From NCBI GenBank assembly GCA_001466705.2, contig LATX02000211.1, positions 1,054,001 to 1,118,000 of the forward strand: DNA of 64,000 nt, given 5' to 3'. Position numbers and translations under genes: made by a program. The stretch is from Moniliophthora roreri. Taxonomy: Eukaryota > Basidiomycota > Agaricomycetes > Agaricales > Marasmiaceae. Below, piece by piece: positions 45,333-58,794 of this stretch. The notes beneath the pieces were generated by a model. The model worked only from the letters and a program-made list of their open reading frames with translations. It did not search any database and was not told the DNA's origin. How positions within the stretch are numbered: the stretch's first letter is position 1; each line of letters opens with the position of its first letter.

Positions 45333-48300
45333 ATGTCCGGAATCACACCGAGGAATAACTTGGACGCCTTACTCAGTCGGACGAAAAGCAACAATGCTTC
45401 GCCTTCCATCTCTGCGCCAATATCATCGAAAAAGGTATGTCGAACTAGTTTCCCGCCGACTCAGTATTATCTCACCTCTCATATCCTGGAAGGGCCCTAA
45501 ATTTAAGCCTTCGACTGCTGCATCATCATCTTTAAGCTCGATAGTGTCGAGTTCATCGAGTACGCAACCCTTGCAATTTCCAGCAATTTCCCTCTGCTAA
45601 CGCTTCATCACAGCACGAAGGGTATCCGGATCCTTACCTTCATTCTCTACACCCGGATTCGGTCAATCCAAGCCCTCTGCATCTGTCACTCCCGTTTCAA
45701 CTCCAAGATTGACCGACGACACAAGCAGCGATTCGCCTTGTCCAGGACCAAGCCGTAAACGGACCTCTGACGCGTCATGTCTCCCCGACCTTCAGGATAC
45801 ATTGAAGAAATCTCGTATAGACTCCTCCAACGACAAGGAGAATCAATCCGTTCGAACGACGCATTCGAATGTAGCCAAAGACAAGCATAAAGCTAGTCCT
45901 GTCATATCGTCTTTCGCCCCTGGCAAATCACCTGCGAAAAAGAAGGACAAAGGAAAAGCAAAGGCCCAACCAGAAGGCGACATCGATGATAAACCATGGA
46001 TGCGCATGGAGCTCCCTGACGAGGACGTCAATCCCTTCACGAAACTCAAGGCGGATTTCGCGCGTTACAATAGCGAGCCCTCGTCTGAAAGTCGGGACAA
46101 TGATGATTTAGACGAGGTATATTCTGTTTAGAAAATGTGGTACCCATCTCATCGCTCTGTCAGTTTTCGTCCGACCATCTGAAGGGAATACTCGGTTTTA
46201 ACGAGGACCTCAAGTCTTCATATGAGGCATTGGGAGCCTGCGATGGTCCAAATGTCGACATAGTCACGGTTGAAGGGATAATGTACGTATCCGCCTGGCT
46301 TATTTTGGTCCGATTCCTCTAAAACAAGCTTGTAGAAACATTTTGAACGAACGGATAGCAGCCATCCGCAACGCTCTTAAGTCAAGGTCTCCGCCCCAAG
46401 GTTCCTCTGAAGCCGTTATTACCTCTCCCTACTTCTTTCCGAACTCTACAACATCCATCTCATCCGATACCCTCATGTCTTCAATGGATCACATCCAGAC
46501 GTCTTCTGATGCGCCCATGGACGTCATTGATATAGACGACGAAATCGAGGTCGAACCAGCACGCGAACCAACCAGTGATGACCAGTACTGGGGAGGGTTC
46601 GATGACATCGACTTTGAAGCTGAAGACATGGACGCTCTTGATCAGTCCATTGCTGAACCATCGCCACCTAAGCCACTTCCACCTGACAGTGCTCTGAGCC
46701 ATCTACAGCACGCCAATGATCCCCTTTACCCTGAAATCATGAAAACCTTACGCGAGGTTTTCAAGCTTCAGACATTCCGAAGAAATCAACTGGAGGCCAT
46801 TCTCGCAACTATGGCCGGAAAAGATGTTTTCGTTCTCATGCCTACTGGTGGCGGGAAAAGTTTGTGTTACCAGTTACCCGCGGTCTGCAACGGCGGCAAG
46901 TCGAATGGCATCACAGTTGTCATCTCACCTTTGAAGTCGTTGATGTCAAATCAGGTGGCTGCTTTGGAAGAGAAAGGAATTGATGTCGTTGTGTGGAACT
47001 CGGAAAGTACGGACGTTGGCGCTATTCTCAAGCGTCTGAGAGGCCGCCAGAAACCAAGCTTACTCTACGTGTCACCTGAAAAGCTGAAGGAGAGCGGGTC
47101 ACTACGAGGCATTTTGGCGGATTGGCATCATGCTGGTGAAGTTGCTCGGTTCGTGATTGACGAGGCGCACTGTATCTCGACTTGGGGTCAGGATTTCAGG
47201 GAGGCGGTAACGTATTATCTTTTTTCTTCGCTTCACGCATTTCTGATATTCCCATAGTATCAAGGTTTAGGGCGCCTTCGGATCGAATATCCGAGTGTAC
47301 CGATTATGGCCTTAACGGCGACCGCAAACAAGTTGATGGTGGACGATATTACAAAACAGCTCAAGCTCAAGGATTGGGCCTTCTTCACTCAGTCTTTCAA
47401 TCGTCCTAATCTGAAGTACATGATCTACGATAAGAAGGGGAAGGTCGTTGACGACATCTACGCCTTCATAACCAAGTACCATGCCAATCAGACCGGCGTA
47501 GTCTACTGCATTGGGCGAGACAAATGCGAAAAGGTGGCCGAACAGTTTCGAAAGAAAGGGCTGACAGCGAGGCACTACCATGCTGTGATGGATCCTGCAG
47601 AGAAAGAAGAAGCTCTTAAGGAATGGCAGACGAACAAAGTTCGAATCATTGTTGCTACGGTATGACTGATCTCTGCCTACTCATTCGGTACACCCTCGTT
47701 AACATTTTTGTAGATTGCTTTTGGCATGGGCATAGACAAACCTGATGGTATGAGGTGATAATCTGGATTCAAGTCGAGTTACTAACACAGCCCCATAGTT
47801 CGCTTCGTGATCCACCATGACCTTCCTAAATCTCTGGATGGGTGAGCCTTATCAATGTTCTGTGACTCATGGGTACTGATGCTGGCGTCAGATACTATCA
47901 AGAAACCGGTATGTATAAGCCGAATCAGTATGGACGAATGTTGATACCAGTCTTCAGGGCGAGCTGGTCGTGACGGAAAACCTGCGAATTGCGTATTGTG
48001 TAAGTTTGCCTTTCACTTCCGGCAACTTTCAAATTCACACTCCTACTGACAGACTACAGCTACCGCGACTTCAGAACTATAGTGAGAATGATCAACAGTC
48101 CTAATAATAACCAGCCACTACCTCCCGAGTCGATCAAGAGACAAGAGGCTCAAGCTCGCAACGTCGTCGAATATGTATTGAACAAATCCGATTGCCGTCG
48201 GGTCCAATTATTGCAATTCTTCGATGAGCGGTTCGATCACAGGGATTGTCAGCGTCATTGTGACAACTGCATGCAGGACGGTGAAACAGTTGAACAGGAC

Positions 48301-48777
48301 CTCACAAACGAGGCCCAGGACGTGTTGAAGCTAATGCAGGAGCTCAGCCAGCAGAAAGTTACGATCGATCACTGTCGAGCTGTTTTCAAAGGTGCAAATA
48401 CAGAAGCAATTCGCACGAAAGGTCATAATAGCCTATCCCTGTACGGAGCTGGAAAACATCTTCCCAACGATTTACTTGAACAACTGTTCAAGCGGCTACT
48501 TTTCCTCGAGGCAATCGAAGAGGTCTCTGTAATGGGTAACGCTGGATTTCACACGTACTACCTCCAGGTATGTGTTGGCTCACTTGCTGGTGTAGCAATA
48601 CTAATCCTTGCCGCTCAGATCGGGAGGCATTCGGTCGACGTTTTGAATGGGTCGATGGATGTTATTTTGCGTTATAGGCCGCCCAAAGCCTTGAAAGTGC
48701 CACCCATCATCAAGGCTGGTAGCAGTTCAAAGGGCTCTGCACCCCGCAAGCCCAAGGCATTGAATAAAAAGTATTGA
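45333..48777 (+). CDS. RecQ-family DNA helicase (SGS1/BLM-like)
   Basis: 3'-5' helicase for recombination and replication repair. Start MSGITPRNNLDALLS at 45333. A disordered N-terminal region with basic patches precedes the RecQ core: FRRNQLEAILATM, Walker A MPTGGGKSLCYQLP (near 46840), ISPLKSLMSNQ, DEAHCISTWGQDFR (DEAH box near 47159), ALTATAN, and motif VI YYQETGRAGRDG built over short introns near 47840-47990. The zinc-binding part follows (CRRVQLLQFF, CQRHCDNC), then a winged helix. The protein ends after a short basic tail at 48777 with no HRDC domain. Many introns of about 50 nt; no lesion seen. Confidence 0.88.
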
Positions 48778-49029
48778 AGGGCATCATCGGCTGTTTCTTG
48801 GCAACTTTATGCTACATTCTTGTATACCAACGCATTGCTACCGTTATAGTCATGACACATTTTTGTATCAATACTACATCCAAGTATCCTTATCACTGAG
48901 CCCGTCATTCATTGTATATATAGTAGAACTTCACCATCCAATAGGCACCCCTGCAAAGTTTGTGTGGATATCACTACCTCCAGCACCTGAAAAAGGTCAG
49001 TAGAAGAATAGTTGAGATAAGCTCACAGC
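48778..49029. other. Convergent 3' intergenic region
   Basis: About 250 bp between the RecQ and DM9 genes; no feature recognised. Confidence 0.4.
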
Positions 49030-49985
49030 TTACAGGATCTCGTACTTGTCGGTGACGACATGTTCACCTCCTCCGAAGGAGACGTTGCATCCACCCCTGT
49101 GCGACATTACTCAGCGTTGCCAACCACTGCAGAAGATATCGGCGACGTACAAATGCGAGCCAGTCTTGCCTGGAACCTTCACTCCCTGTATTACTGCCAC
49201 ACCATGGTATAATTTGTTTCCATTCTCTTCATACCCTCCCTCGACTGGGCGTCTACCGGCTGGTATTTGACCATGGGAGGTAGGCACCAGTTCCATGGTA
49301 TTAGGATCAAATGGTAACAGGTCGTAACGTCCTTGATGTTCAAATTCACCACCTTGAAGTCATGGTTTTCAGCTTAGCAGTCACACTGTCAAATAGCCGA
49401 TCCCACCTCCATACGGCACTCGACAAGGAGGCTGAAGAGTCGGCGCGACCTTGCATGGATGTACAGAGTTGTCGAACAGTGCTGATCCAAAGAAGACCGG
49501 GGAGCCATCAAGATCCTGGAATGGAGGATAGCCAGCCTGTTGTTGAGGTGGGAAGGCCGCAGTGGCGGTTAATGGAATTCGATATCCCGATGAAGGCGCA
49601 GTAGGGGCTTGGTATTGGGGGGATGGTTGGCCCTCGAAAGAGTGAACATCTGCACCGCTACGAGCCTGAGGAAAACCTGGGGCACCTCCTGCCGAGAACT
49701 GGCTATGAGGAATTTCTGGCATCAACGGCATCTGGTGACCTGGAGCTGGTTGCATGCTTCCCTAGATGCATTTGTTAGCGAAATGAAGGCGGCGGCGAGA
49801 GGAAGCAAGTGGCAAACTTCGTTGGTATCCTTAGATAATTTATCATGATCCTTCTTGTCGTGATCCTTCTTGTCCTTGTCCTTCTTGTCCTTTTTATCCT
49901 TCTTGTCCTTCTTCTTGCCCTTCTTTGAAGAATCGGACCCACTGCTAAAGGAGGAAGATGAAGAGTTACTCCTACTGCGACCCAT
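49030..49985 (-). CDS. DM9/DUF3421-domain protein with Lys/Asp repeat and Pro/Gln-rich linker
   Basis: The ATG at 49985 gives MGRSRSNSSSSS and then a tandem KKDKKDK/KKDHDK repeat encoded by a (CTTCTTGTC)n-like microsatellite at about 49846-49920. A Pro/Gln-rich segment follows after an intron. The C-terminal half is a DUF3421 (DM9) fold: HGQIPAGRRPVEGGYEENG, KLYHGVAVIQGVKVPGKTG, NVSFGG and HVVTDKYEIL, ending at TAA 49030-49032. DM9 proteins of other organisms are carbohydrate-binding or stress-linked; the role in fungi is not established. Intracellular by sequence (no signal peptide). Confidence 0.75.
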
Positions 49986-50143
49986 AAAGGATGAGTGCTG
50001 GAAGCCGAAACAGATCTGAAGCTGTTGAAGGCAGTGTACCAAGTATTTGATAAATCTTAAAGTCACCCGCCGCACGGATACTATCATCAGACATCAGATG
50101 CATATTCATTAGCTAGAAATTACACATCCAGTATTACAAAGTT

Positions 50144-53100
50144 CTATCGTTGCTTCGCAAACTTCTTAGGCCCCGGGGGTAAACTCACGGCTTCGAAACC
50201 CCAATCACTCGAATTTAACGGCGGAAGACCTCTGAACGAGGAGGCGCTCTCTACAGCTGGGTTTTGGGGCGCACTTGGAGTATTCGGCATATCCTCCTCT
50301 TCGGCGACCTCGGACGTGGCCGTGCTTCCTATATCCAACGATTGCATCGCTCTAGACAAGGTACTGAAGAGTTCAGGTCAATTGTAGTCATAATTCGTTG
50401 GGTTGTAGGACATACTGGACTTCGCGACTCCTCTCGTTACTCCATTGCTTACAGGACTTTCTGAACTGCATCAGGATCGCAATCAAATCGTTATAGAACT
50501 GCTAATGATTCAGTGCGATGCATAGAGTTCATTCGCATTGAAACATTACCTTGATACCCTCCTCCAGATTCCGTATAATTTCCTGATACTTATGGTACGA
50601 GATATCAAGAGATTGTAATGCACGTTCTCTGTCTTTGACGTTCGCATCGTCCTTCCGCGATTGAAGGAACGACTCATTTTCTGCCTATGGTTGCCTCAAT
50701 ACTATGGATCATTCTGAAATGAGATGTATCTCACCCTGATCGCATCGAGTAGCTCCTCCTGACGTGGCTGTAGTTCCTTGATCCATTTCATGAATTTATC
50801 GTATTTGGAGAGTCCCTCATCTGAGATGTCTTCAAACATAGTGGGTTGAACCTCAGCTAGACGTGCAAAGCCTGCAGCTGCTTTGGCAATCCGAGGCTGG
50901 ATGACATCCACTTCAGCTAGCTTCTGAGCGCGCCTGACAATATCCTCGCGTTCGGAATGAAGGCTGTCAAGCTGTTCGAGTAGCACTCTGAGATTTCTTA
51001 CCCGCTTTCCCGTATTATCGGAAGCGAGGGAGCCATCGGCGGAAATAGTCGTCGAAGGTATGGAAGCCTCGAGGTCAGCCTGTTGGGGAAATGAGTCTTT
51101 CCGCTAGCGGACAAATCGATGAATTGACCTCTTCCCACGTCAACTCTGTAATATTCTGCTCCCATTGATCCCATTTTGTTCGAATAGTCTCGTCACTCTC
51201 TCTGGCTTGTTCAAGTATGCGGCGATAACGCTTTTCCTTCTCAATCAAGTGAACATTTGCTTCGTGGGAAGGTGGTCGGTCAAGGGAAATAGTGGCTCGG
51301 GTGTTCTCATCCTCCGAGGCTTCGTGGTCGAGGATGTCCATTGCCTACCAGAATATTAGTGGTTAGATGACGTAGTTTAAAATGTGCCCTACCTCGTCCA
51401 GAATCTTGTTGTTTTGACGAGCCAATCTACGCAGGTCCTTGATCGCAGCTTCAATCTTCACGGGCCCATTCTCAAGCCGAACCTCTTCTGCTTTCTTAAG
51501 AAGGCTGGGTGGTAATCCAATAGGACGTTCCAAGGCTTCAAGCGATGCGGGAAGGTTGAGTTCTCGCAATGTCCTTAAGATCGTAGCGTTAGTATCGCGA
51601 ATATAGATACGCCGGATTACTCACTGGTCCGCTTGATCTCGAGCTTCGCGGGAGCTCTGTACTAATTCATCTTGAATTAGATTTTTCCTCCTGTCGTTGT
51701 AGATATCTAGAATTCCCGGGGCGTTAGTCATAACGATGAGGACACCTGAGGCGCTTACTGATGGCTTCACGAGCACCCCACCCCAACAACTCCGAGAATA
51801 ACATGTTCTCGTTAGCGAGGATTTCATTGGGATTGACTAGCTCCTTTGGTACAGTGATCTGAGCAACTGTGGCGTGCGCAATCTGTGGAAGCGCGGACGA
51901 TGTAGGAACATCTTGATGATATATTAAATCGTTGTCACGTTCAGCTCTTGTAACGTCCTTCTGTACAGCTTCAAGAAACGCCTATAAGAACGTATGAGAT
52001 ACGTCGGACCGCAAAGGCGGCGTTTGAGAAACCTACACACCTGTACGTCGTGCAGGACGGCTGGCGATACTTTCCCCTTGCGGGCCACATCATATGCTTT
52101 CTTGGCCCTAAAAAGCACTTGTGTCAGGTATGCCAATTCGTAGCCATACCTAATCCGTTCCATCAATACTACGACACGTAACGGCTCTGTAAAATGTCAC
52201 CTGCTACTCTCTAGTTCGTCTCTACTTTTGCGATAAAGGGCGACTGCTTCAAAGTGGTGCTGCTTCGCTTGAATGTGTGCTAGCCAATCCTGTCCAACGT
52301 TGTTAGAAATCCCAGCTGAGACGGACATCCACACCTACGTTTGGAAAAAGGTGTTTGACTGGAGGGGAAGCCTCGCGGACGGCCGTCATCGCGTTTTGAT
52401 ACAGTTTAGACGCCTGTTTAAAATATTCCAGTCATACTGTCAAGTTCCTTGGCATAGGACGTACACTGGCTGCAAGTTTGGATATCAGAGCATTCTTGTA
52501 GTTATCTGTGAATGACAGACATTTGTCAGTGCCGTTCTGGTCGCAAAAACGACGGAATGAATAAATACCGAGTCGTGCTTTCTGCCAGTAACACTCTTGG
52601 GCCTGGGCAAGCATGAGCCACTCCAAGGCATGGACGAAAGGGATAGATAAGTCTAGTGGCCTTTCTTCATCCTCTGGAGAGAATATGAGCTTTGGAAGCA
52701 CCTCAGTCCTCAAGTATTGTAAGGACCCTGATGCGTTCTGAGCAACACGAATGTGGATATTGAAAGAGGGTGATAAAATAATTCAGCTCACCTGATACAA
52801 CCCTCCAGCGCGTTTGATTCCATCTCCATGGGAGCGATCTTCCGCCGCCGCTAGTTGAGAATACAATGCGGCTAGATTAAATACAATTGATGCCCTTTCG
52901 AAAACGAGGTTTCTTAGTGTTATAGGTAGCGCTGACGGCGAGAATACGGGTGCGTATGCAATATCCAATCGAATCTATAGATTTCTCTTGAATATCAATA
53001 TATCTGGCCAACATATTTTTCACGTACATCAGCTGGCAATTTTGCAAGAATGGAAGTGAGCTGGGCGTGATACCTGGCAGAAGTCAGTTTCGAATGTTGG

Positions 53101-53316
53101 TTTCTACACGCAATAAACACACCTGAGTATATCATTCACTCGATCAGCGTGCTTATCTCCTCCTACTCCTCGCTGTCTTAGCTGTTCCCATTGGCTAATG
53201 TCGGTTTTCACGGCGTCTGGATGTGTCCCTCCATGCTCCAAGAGATAACTGCGAGTGGCTTCTTTCAAGTTGATTGCGTATGTTTTCTTGAACGGAATTG
53301 CGAGCAGATTTGACAT
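50144..53316 (-). CDS. RIM20: BRO1-domain pH-response protein RIM20/PalA
   Basis: Alix-type scaffold that binds the Rim101/PacC factor and ESCRT-III in ambient-pH signalling. Start MSNLLAIPFKKTY at 53316, the usual opening of the family. The BRO1 domain has YHAQLTSILAKLP, ITLRNLVFERASIVFNLAAL, FVHALEWLMLAQAQECYWQK and AISKLAAS-type helices. A helical V-domain follows (LPASLEALERPIGLPP, ARQNNKILDEAMDIL, KRYRRILEQARESDETIRT). The C-terminus is acidic and Pro-containing. About a dozen short introns; stop at 50144-50146. BRO1/PDCD6IP is a less likely alternative because no long Pro-rich Bro1-type tail is visible. Confidence 0.87.
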
Positions 53317-54516
53317 GAGGAGCAAGTAGGTTTGAGGATAGATAGATAGCGGACAAGTCCTAGCAAGAAATGTGACTATTGCGCGAGGAGTAAGTAGTGC
53401 TGCGATGAACTAGAGTGATATTTCCGATTTCGCGGATTTGGAAGGTCACGGTCACGGGATGTTTTCCGTTCTTCGGCTCTCTCATTACCTGGTCGGCCAG
53501 CAAGCAAGCACCAGCATCACTCGCGCTGGAAAGGAACCATTTGACCTTCTGACCTGGATGTCCTTAAAAATCATGGAGGAGCAGGTTACCTGAGCCCTGC
53601 TCACGGTCATTCCCCAGGTGATGTCGCCCGATCAATGCGCAGATGTTTTCAGCTAATTTCAGCTAAAGGCTATTGAATTCAGGTCCTATTCAAGAACATT
53701 TAAAGATACCCAGGAATAGTCTCTGATAAGCGTCAGGCCGATTACACCCTTGCGTGCAAATAATGCTTTGATTGTTCTCTTTTTCTGGACAATTGCGTAC
53801 TTCCTCCCGAATTCACTTTCACCTCGGCACCTTACAAGTCATCCGCCTCGGTTTCCTACCATATGATTCTCAAGCGAGAGCTTCTACTGCCTATCCACAG
53901 GTGCTTTACCTTGGTAACAATGACGACTTCGAGCGCTGGATGTCAAAGGCTCGTCCAATTCCGACTCTGAGCGTCTAAACCTGGCACCACTTGCATCCGT
54001 AAGTCATGCAAATGTCGTTATCCCTCGGTGATTTCCATCCCAAAAACTTGTCACAATAGAGGTAAGGCTTTCTATCAACTTTCCAGGGTTACTGCTCTCT
54101 CAAACCTTATTCGGCTTTAGCGAGCAAGGAGAAAAGATTGCCCAAATTCATGGGAAATTCATGGATCGGTGGCGGCCGGCCGTAAGGCATCAACTCTGCA
54201 AGGATAGTATTGCGAACATCTCTACCCGGTCCTCTCCAGTTTAGTGAACCTTGTCCGACTGTCATCCGTATTTGTCCCCCCCATTATCTCGAGGAGCTAT
54301 CATTGTGCCTCGATCGCAAAGTTCGAGTTGTAATGCTTTACCGACCGGCTTGTCTTGACAGGCCCAGTCATGCCGAGATAATAAATTCTTGTAGTCTGCC
54401 ATCAAAGCTTATGGCATCTGAAAACGATCAGTGCATAAGAATTCGATGCTTAAAAGACCTAGAGGCTTTTCCACCCCACCGCCTAGTTCATTCACTATCT
54501 CCACGACGTTCTCGCC
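53317..54516. other. Intergenic region upstream of RIM20
   Basis: 1.2 kb shared by the divergent RIM20 and Pro-rich protein genes. Open frames at 53772-53978 and 54210-54596 (+) show no conserved motif and are not called. Confidence 0.4.
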
Positions 54517-55142
54517 ATGACCTCTTACTCTTTACAGTTCGGCTTGAATGGCCAATATCCGCCCCAGAAAGCAGAACGCGAACAACATCTTTATGACCAG
54601 TATCCTCCCCAAGCATTCGGCGCACAACACGCTCCCTACTATCCACCACCGTACGCTATGCCGCCGTTCCCCGGTGTGCAAAATCCCTTCCCCGGTGCTC
54701 CTACCCCATTCCCAGACCACCGAATCCCTCCTCAACACCAATACGCCCCACCGGGCCAGTACCCCCCTCCCGCCAAGGGAAAGGTCTCTTCTTTGAAGCA
54801 AAAGGCATGGCATCCATCGTTCACTTTGGATAATATCTAACGTGCGTATAGCTCTACGAACTCACCGTTGTAAGTGGACCATAGTTCCGGAGCCTAGTCG
54901 TTCCAACTCTTTCTCCCAAGGGCCAAGAAGTTGAGGTGTGCGTCAAGTCGAATGTTTTCGTCGTCGGCTTGGTAGTCAGTGTCCTGACCTTTTTTGAAAA
55001 GGTAAGTTCTCGTTACTTGTGTAATTACAGCGAGTTGACTCGCGGTCTAGATTGCTGGCCTTGGCTACGAGATTCGCTACAGAACATTAGGCGGGGGTGA
55101 GTCCACGGACGTGTTCCCTGTTGATCGCATTCGAACGCGATG
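54517..55142 (+). CDS. Small Pro/Tyr-rich protein with a C-terminal beta-rich segment
   Basis: The ATG at 54517 starts MTSYSLQFGLNGQYPPQ, followed by a low-complexity region with many YPP and PFPG units. Later exons appear to read PTLSPKGQEVEVCVKSNVF and VVGLVVSVLTFFEK. After an intron (55002-55051) they continue with AGLGYEIRYRTLGGGE and STDVFPVDRIRTR, ending at TGA 55140-55142. The last part could be a small SH3- or Tudor-like barrel, but this is a guess from the pattern of short strands. The junction after about 54780 is uncertain. No signal peptide. Confidence 0.55.
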
Positions 55143-56043
55143 AGCATCTCCATGCTCCTGCACTCCATTCTTGGCCCTTCTTGATCCTGCTCAACTGTAT
55201 GTCTAAGTACACGACTTTGCATCATCTTTGCCATGTATTTTATCGGTGATCTATGTACTCATTAGCTGCGATATTTATTAAAACCTACCGTTTTCTGTGA
55301 CAGCGTGGCGCGTGGCGTTAGAAAGGTCAATGACGGATGCGGGGAAGACTCAAGACAATCTCTTTCAACGATCTCGGGTTCAATTGGTTTTCAACGTGCT
55401 TAATTTATATCATGGCTCCGACGTGTTTGTATTTCTTGGCTACACTGTCACAGGGAGCACCAGTCTGCACCAGTCCAACAAGATGGCATTATGGAAGTGG
55501 AATTTCCGGCCAGGGGTACTCCTGCTGAAGGTCTGGAGCACCTTGAGCACCACTTATCGGAGCGTGCATATAAAAGACCCCGAGGATCTATTTTATCATG
55601 CAGCAGCTGATGAAACGTGGAGTGCTTCAAAATGAAAGAAAACCCCAGAAATCGCAGCATCTATCAGGACACGCCTGTAAAGCGTGCAGCGGGAATTCTG
55701 ACCTCAGGGACTCGGACGAGAATATCCATTTGCAGTTTGAATTTTCCCTTGAATCGACATGAGGATCACAGTCGCTGTAGTGACAGTGGAAAAGTTCATG
55801 TGGCTGTGACACTGCCGAAATCGGCTGAGGTCGATGCTCGACATCGACAACTTTTACAACTTCACCTGATACCCTCACCACACCTTTTATCCTATATTTC
55901 TTATATCCTCGGCAACCCTATCAGGGCTGCAAGCGCTGGGTCCGCTTTGGTTATTATCTCACCCTCCGAATCAGCTCAAACTTTTCTGTCAACGTCCCTT
56001 TCAGCTCTCTTTTATCGGCTTTTCTTCTCCCTAGACGACCATC
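55143..56043. other. Intergenic region upstream of the RasGAP gene
   Basis: 900 bp. Overlapping open frames on both strands (55297-55660, 55617-56057) without motifs; probably promoter and leader. Confidence 0.4.
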
Positions 56044-58794
56044 ATGTCTTACTCTGACCAGCCTAGCTCGCCTGGAACCATGTCAGGACGCCGCCTTACG
56101 AATAGAAATACAAACCGATACAGTGTCACTGCACTGTTCAGTATGGCGGCGGAACAGGATGTGGAGGTGGAAGATGATTTGGCGAGAGGTGCGTCTCAAA
56201 ATCGTTTCTGAATGCAGCCAGATACTCACAAATTTCACGCCTTGCAGCACAAAAGCGGCTCCGAGATCTCAAGGGCAAGATTTCAGCTCAATCCAAGAAG
56301 AACTTTGTACTGGAGCGAGACGTCCGATATCTTGACTCGCGGATTGCGCTTCTCATCCAGAACCGTATGGCGTTGGACGAGGTCCGTTTGTGTACTTCTT
56401 AACCTCCAAATTTTATCTGAGCACCTCTCTAGCAACGCGAGGTTGAGCGGACACTAGAGGAAGTCGATCCCACCGAAGGCCATTACCCGGACGACCGAAA
56501 GCTCCAGCAGTACTCAAATCTCTTCTTTTTACTCCAGTCGGAACCCAAACATATCGCCGCCTTGTGCCGTCTTGTCAGCCTTTCCGAAATCGATACACTG
56601 CTACAAACCGTCATGTTCACGCTCTATGGCAACCAATACGAAAGTCGGGAAGAACATCTCCTCCTTACAATGTTCCAGTCTGTCCTTTCAACACAGTTTG
56701 AAACTGCTACAGAGTTCGGCTCCCTTCTTCGTGCTAATACCCCTGTGTCGAGGATGATGACGACCTATACCCGCCGTGGGCCTGGACAGAGCTACTTGAA
56801 GAGTGTGCTGGCAGAGCGTATCAATAGCCTGATTGAGCACAAGGATCTGAATTTGGAGATCAATCCCGTCAAGGTGACCACAGAACTGCTGCATGATCTC
56901 TGTTGACAACAGCCTGACTGATGCTGCGCTCCTAGGTCTACGAGCAAATGATAAACCAAATTGAAGAGGAGACAGGGTCTCTTCCGCCTTCCCTTCCCAG
57001 AGGAGTAGCACCTGAGGTTGCGGCGGAAAACGTAGATGTTCAGACGATCATCGCACCTCGCCTGACCATGTTGATGGAGATAGCCAATAGCTTCCTCGTT
57101 ACGATTATCGAGAGCATGGAGAGCGTACCTTACGGTATCAGGTGGATATGCAAACAAATTCGAAGCTTGACACGGCGGAAGTACCCGGAGGCCACCGACT
57201 ATGCAATCTGCTCTCTCATCGGTGGATTCTTCTTCCTTCGGTTCATCAATCCCGCAATTGTGACACCTCAAGCATACATGTTGGTTGAAGGTGTTCCGGC
57301 AAAGCACCCTCGACGTACCCTCACCCTTGTCAGTCTACTATCGATTTTTTTTTGTCACTGGTCGTACTGACGGCATTGCAGATTGCCAAAATGCTCCAAA
57401 ACCTCGCGAATAAACCATCATATTCGAAAGAAGCTTACATGATGACCCTCAATCCTTTCGTTGAGAACAACAAGGCGCGGATCAATCAGTTTCTCAACAA
57501 TCTATGCGAGGTTGGAGACTTTTACGACACACTTGAAGTAAGCATCGGATCCGGCCGTGATTTCCCATTCTGATTGCTGTATGTTACAGATGGACCAATA
57601 CATGGCATTGTCCAAAAAAGACCTTATGATCCACATCACACTCAATGAGCTGTACAACACACATTCATTAATCTTACAGCACATCGAAACCTTGGTACGT
57701 CACTACACCATCCTGTGCAGCAGTTGGTACTCACTATTTCCGGTATAGTCACCGAACGACAAACAGCACTTACGTATCTTGACGGACGAGCTTGGACCCG
57801 CGCCGCCCCAAGTTCCCCGGAAGGAAAACCGCACTATTGAGTTACCTTTGTACAGTCGCTGGGAGACGCCGGTCCACGACATTCAAAGCGCATTGATGGA
57901 CTCTGTGTCCTCCAGTGATATGCTGTACATGGAGACCAAATCTATCTTCGTCCAGCTCATTCGTTCGATACCCAATGCCACCGAGAAGCGACCATACAAC
58001 CTGGGCGCTATCGCTGAGCGAGCGGCGACGACGAAAGATGCTACCTTAGTTCGCAAAGGTATCAAAGTGAAAGAGATGCTTCGGGAGCTCGAGGAGCAGA
58101 AGATCGTTGACCAGGCTGATGGTTACAAGCTCATGCAGGAGGAAGTCGCCGCAGAGCTCGTTCATCTGGGCAATTTGAGGGAGAAGGTTCTCCTCGAGAC
58201 CAAGTCGCTCGAAGCCGTTTACAAAACTATCTGCGATCACAACAATTATTTGCGTTCGCAGCTGGAGCAATACAAGGCGTACCTCCAGAACGTACGATTA
58301 ACAGCCTCGAAGGATAAGGGAAGCACGACTGGTGTAGGTGTTGTGACTGTTGGTGGGAAGGAGAAGAAACCCGCCAAATCTGTGGTTCTTGGACCTTATC
58401 GGTTCACCCATGCGCAACTTGAGAAGGAAGGCATTATTGTGGAAAGCAATGTACCGGATAATCGGTAAGTTTTAGTGTCTTCAATTCATTCATTCACTCT
58501 TTCGAACTGTCTTTCCAGACGACCGAATATCTACTTCAACATTACCTCACCCACTCCCGGGACGTTCATCATCGCCTTGCATTACAAGGGTCGCGAACGT
58601 GCTATTCTTGAAATGGACCTTAAGATCGATGACCTCCTTGAGAAGGCGAGTCCTCCAGTCTCCTTTCCTTCAGCAAGCTCCTGACTATTGCAATGCAGCA
58701 AAAAGATAATAAACATCTCCTGGATCTGGAATACGTACAGCTAAACGTACCCAAAGTGCTTGGACTGTTGAAGAAAGTTTTCGCTAAGCGGTGA
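56044..58794 (+). CDS. Ras GTPase-activating protein, GAP1/IQGAP-type
   Basis: Stimulates GTP hydrolysis by Ras. Start [18 protein letters not shown] at 56044. A coiled-coil near the N-terminus ([31 protein letters not shown]) precedes the RasGAP domain: [15 protein letters not shown] with the likely Arg finger near 56734, [14 protein letters not shown] (the FLRFxNPA signature near 57233) and LQNLANKP. The C-terminal RasGAP_C region has [19 protein letters not shown], then [15 protein letters not shown] and [16 protein letters not shown], as in S. pombe Gap1 and IQGAPs. No calponin-homology or IQ motifs, so it is closer to Gap1 than to true IQGAP. Stop TGA 58792-58794. Confidence 0.9.

Noticed and set aside
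53772..53978. Short open frame with LYLGNNDDFERWM upstream of RIM20
   Set aside because: Too short, no flanking exons found and it lies in a promoter-like region.
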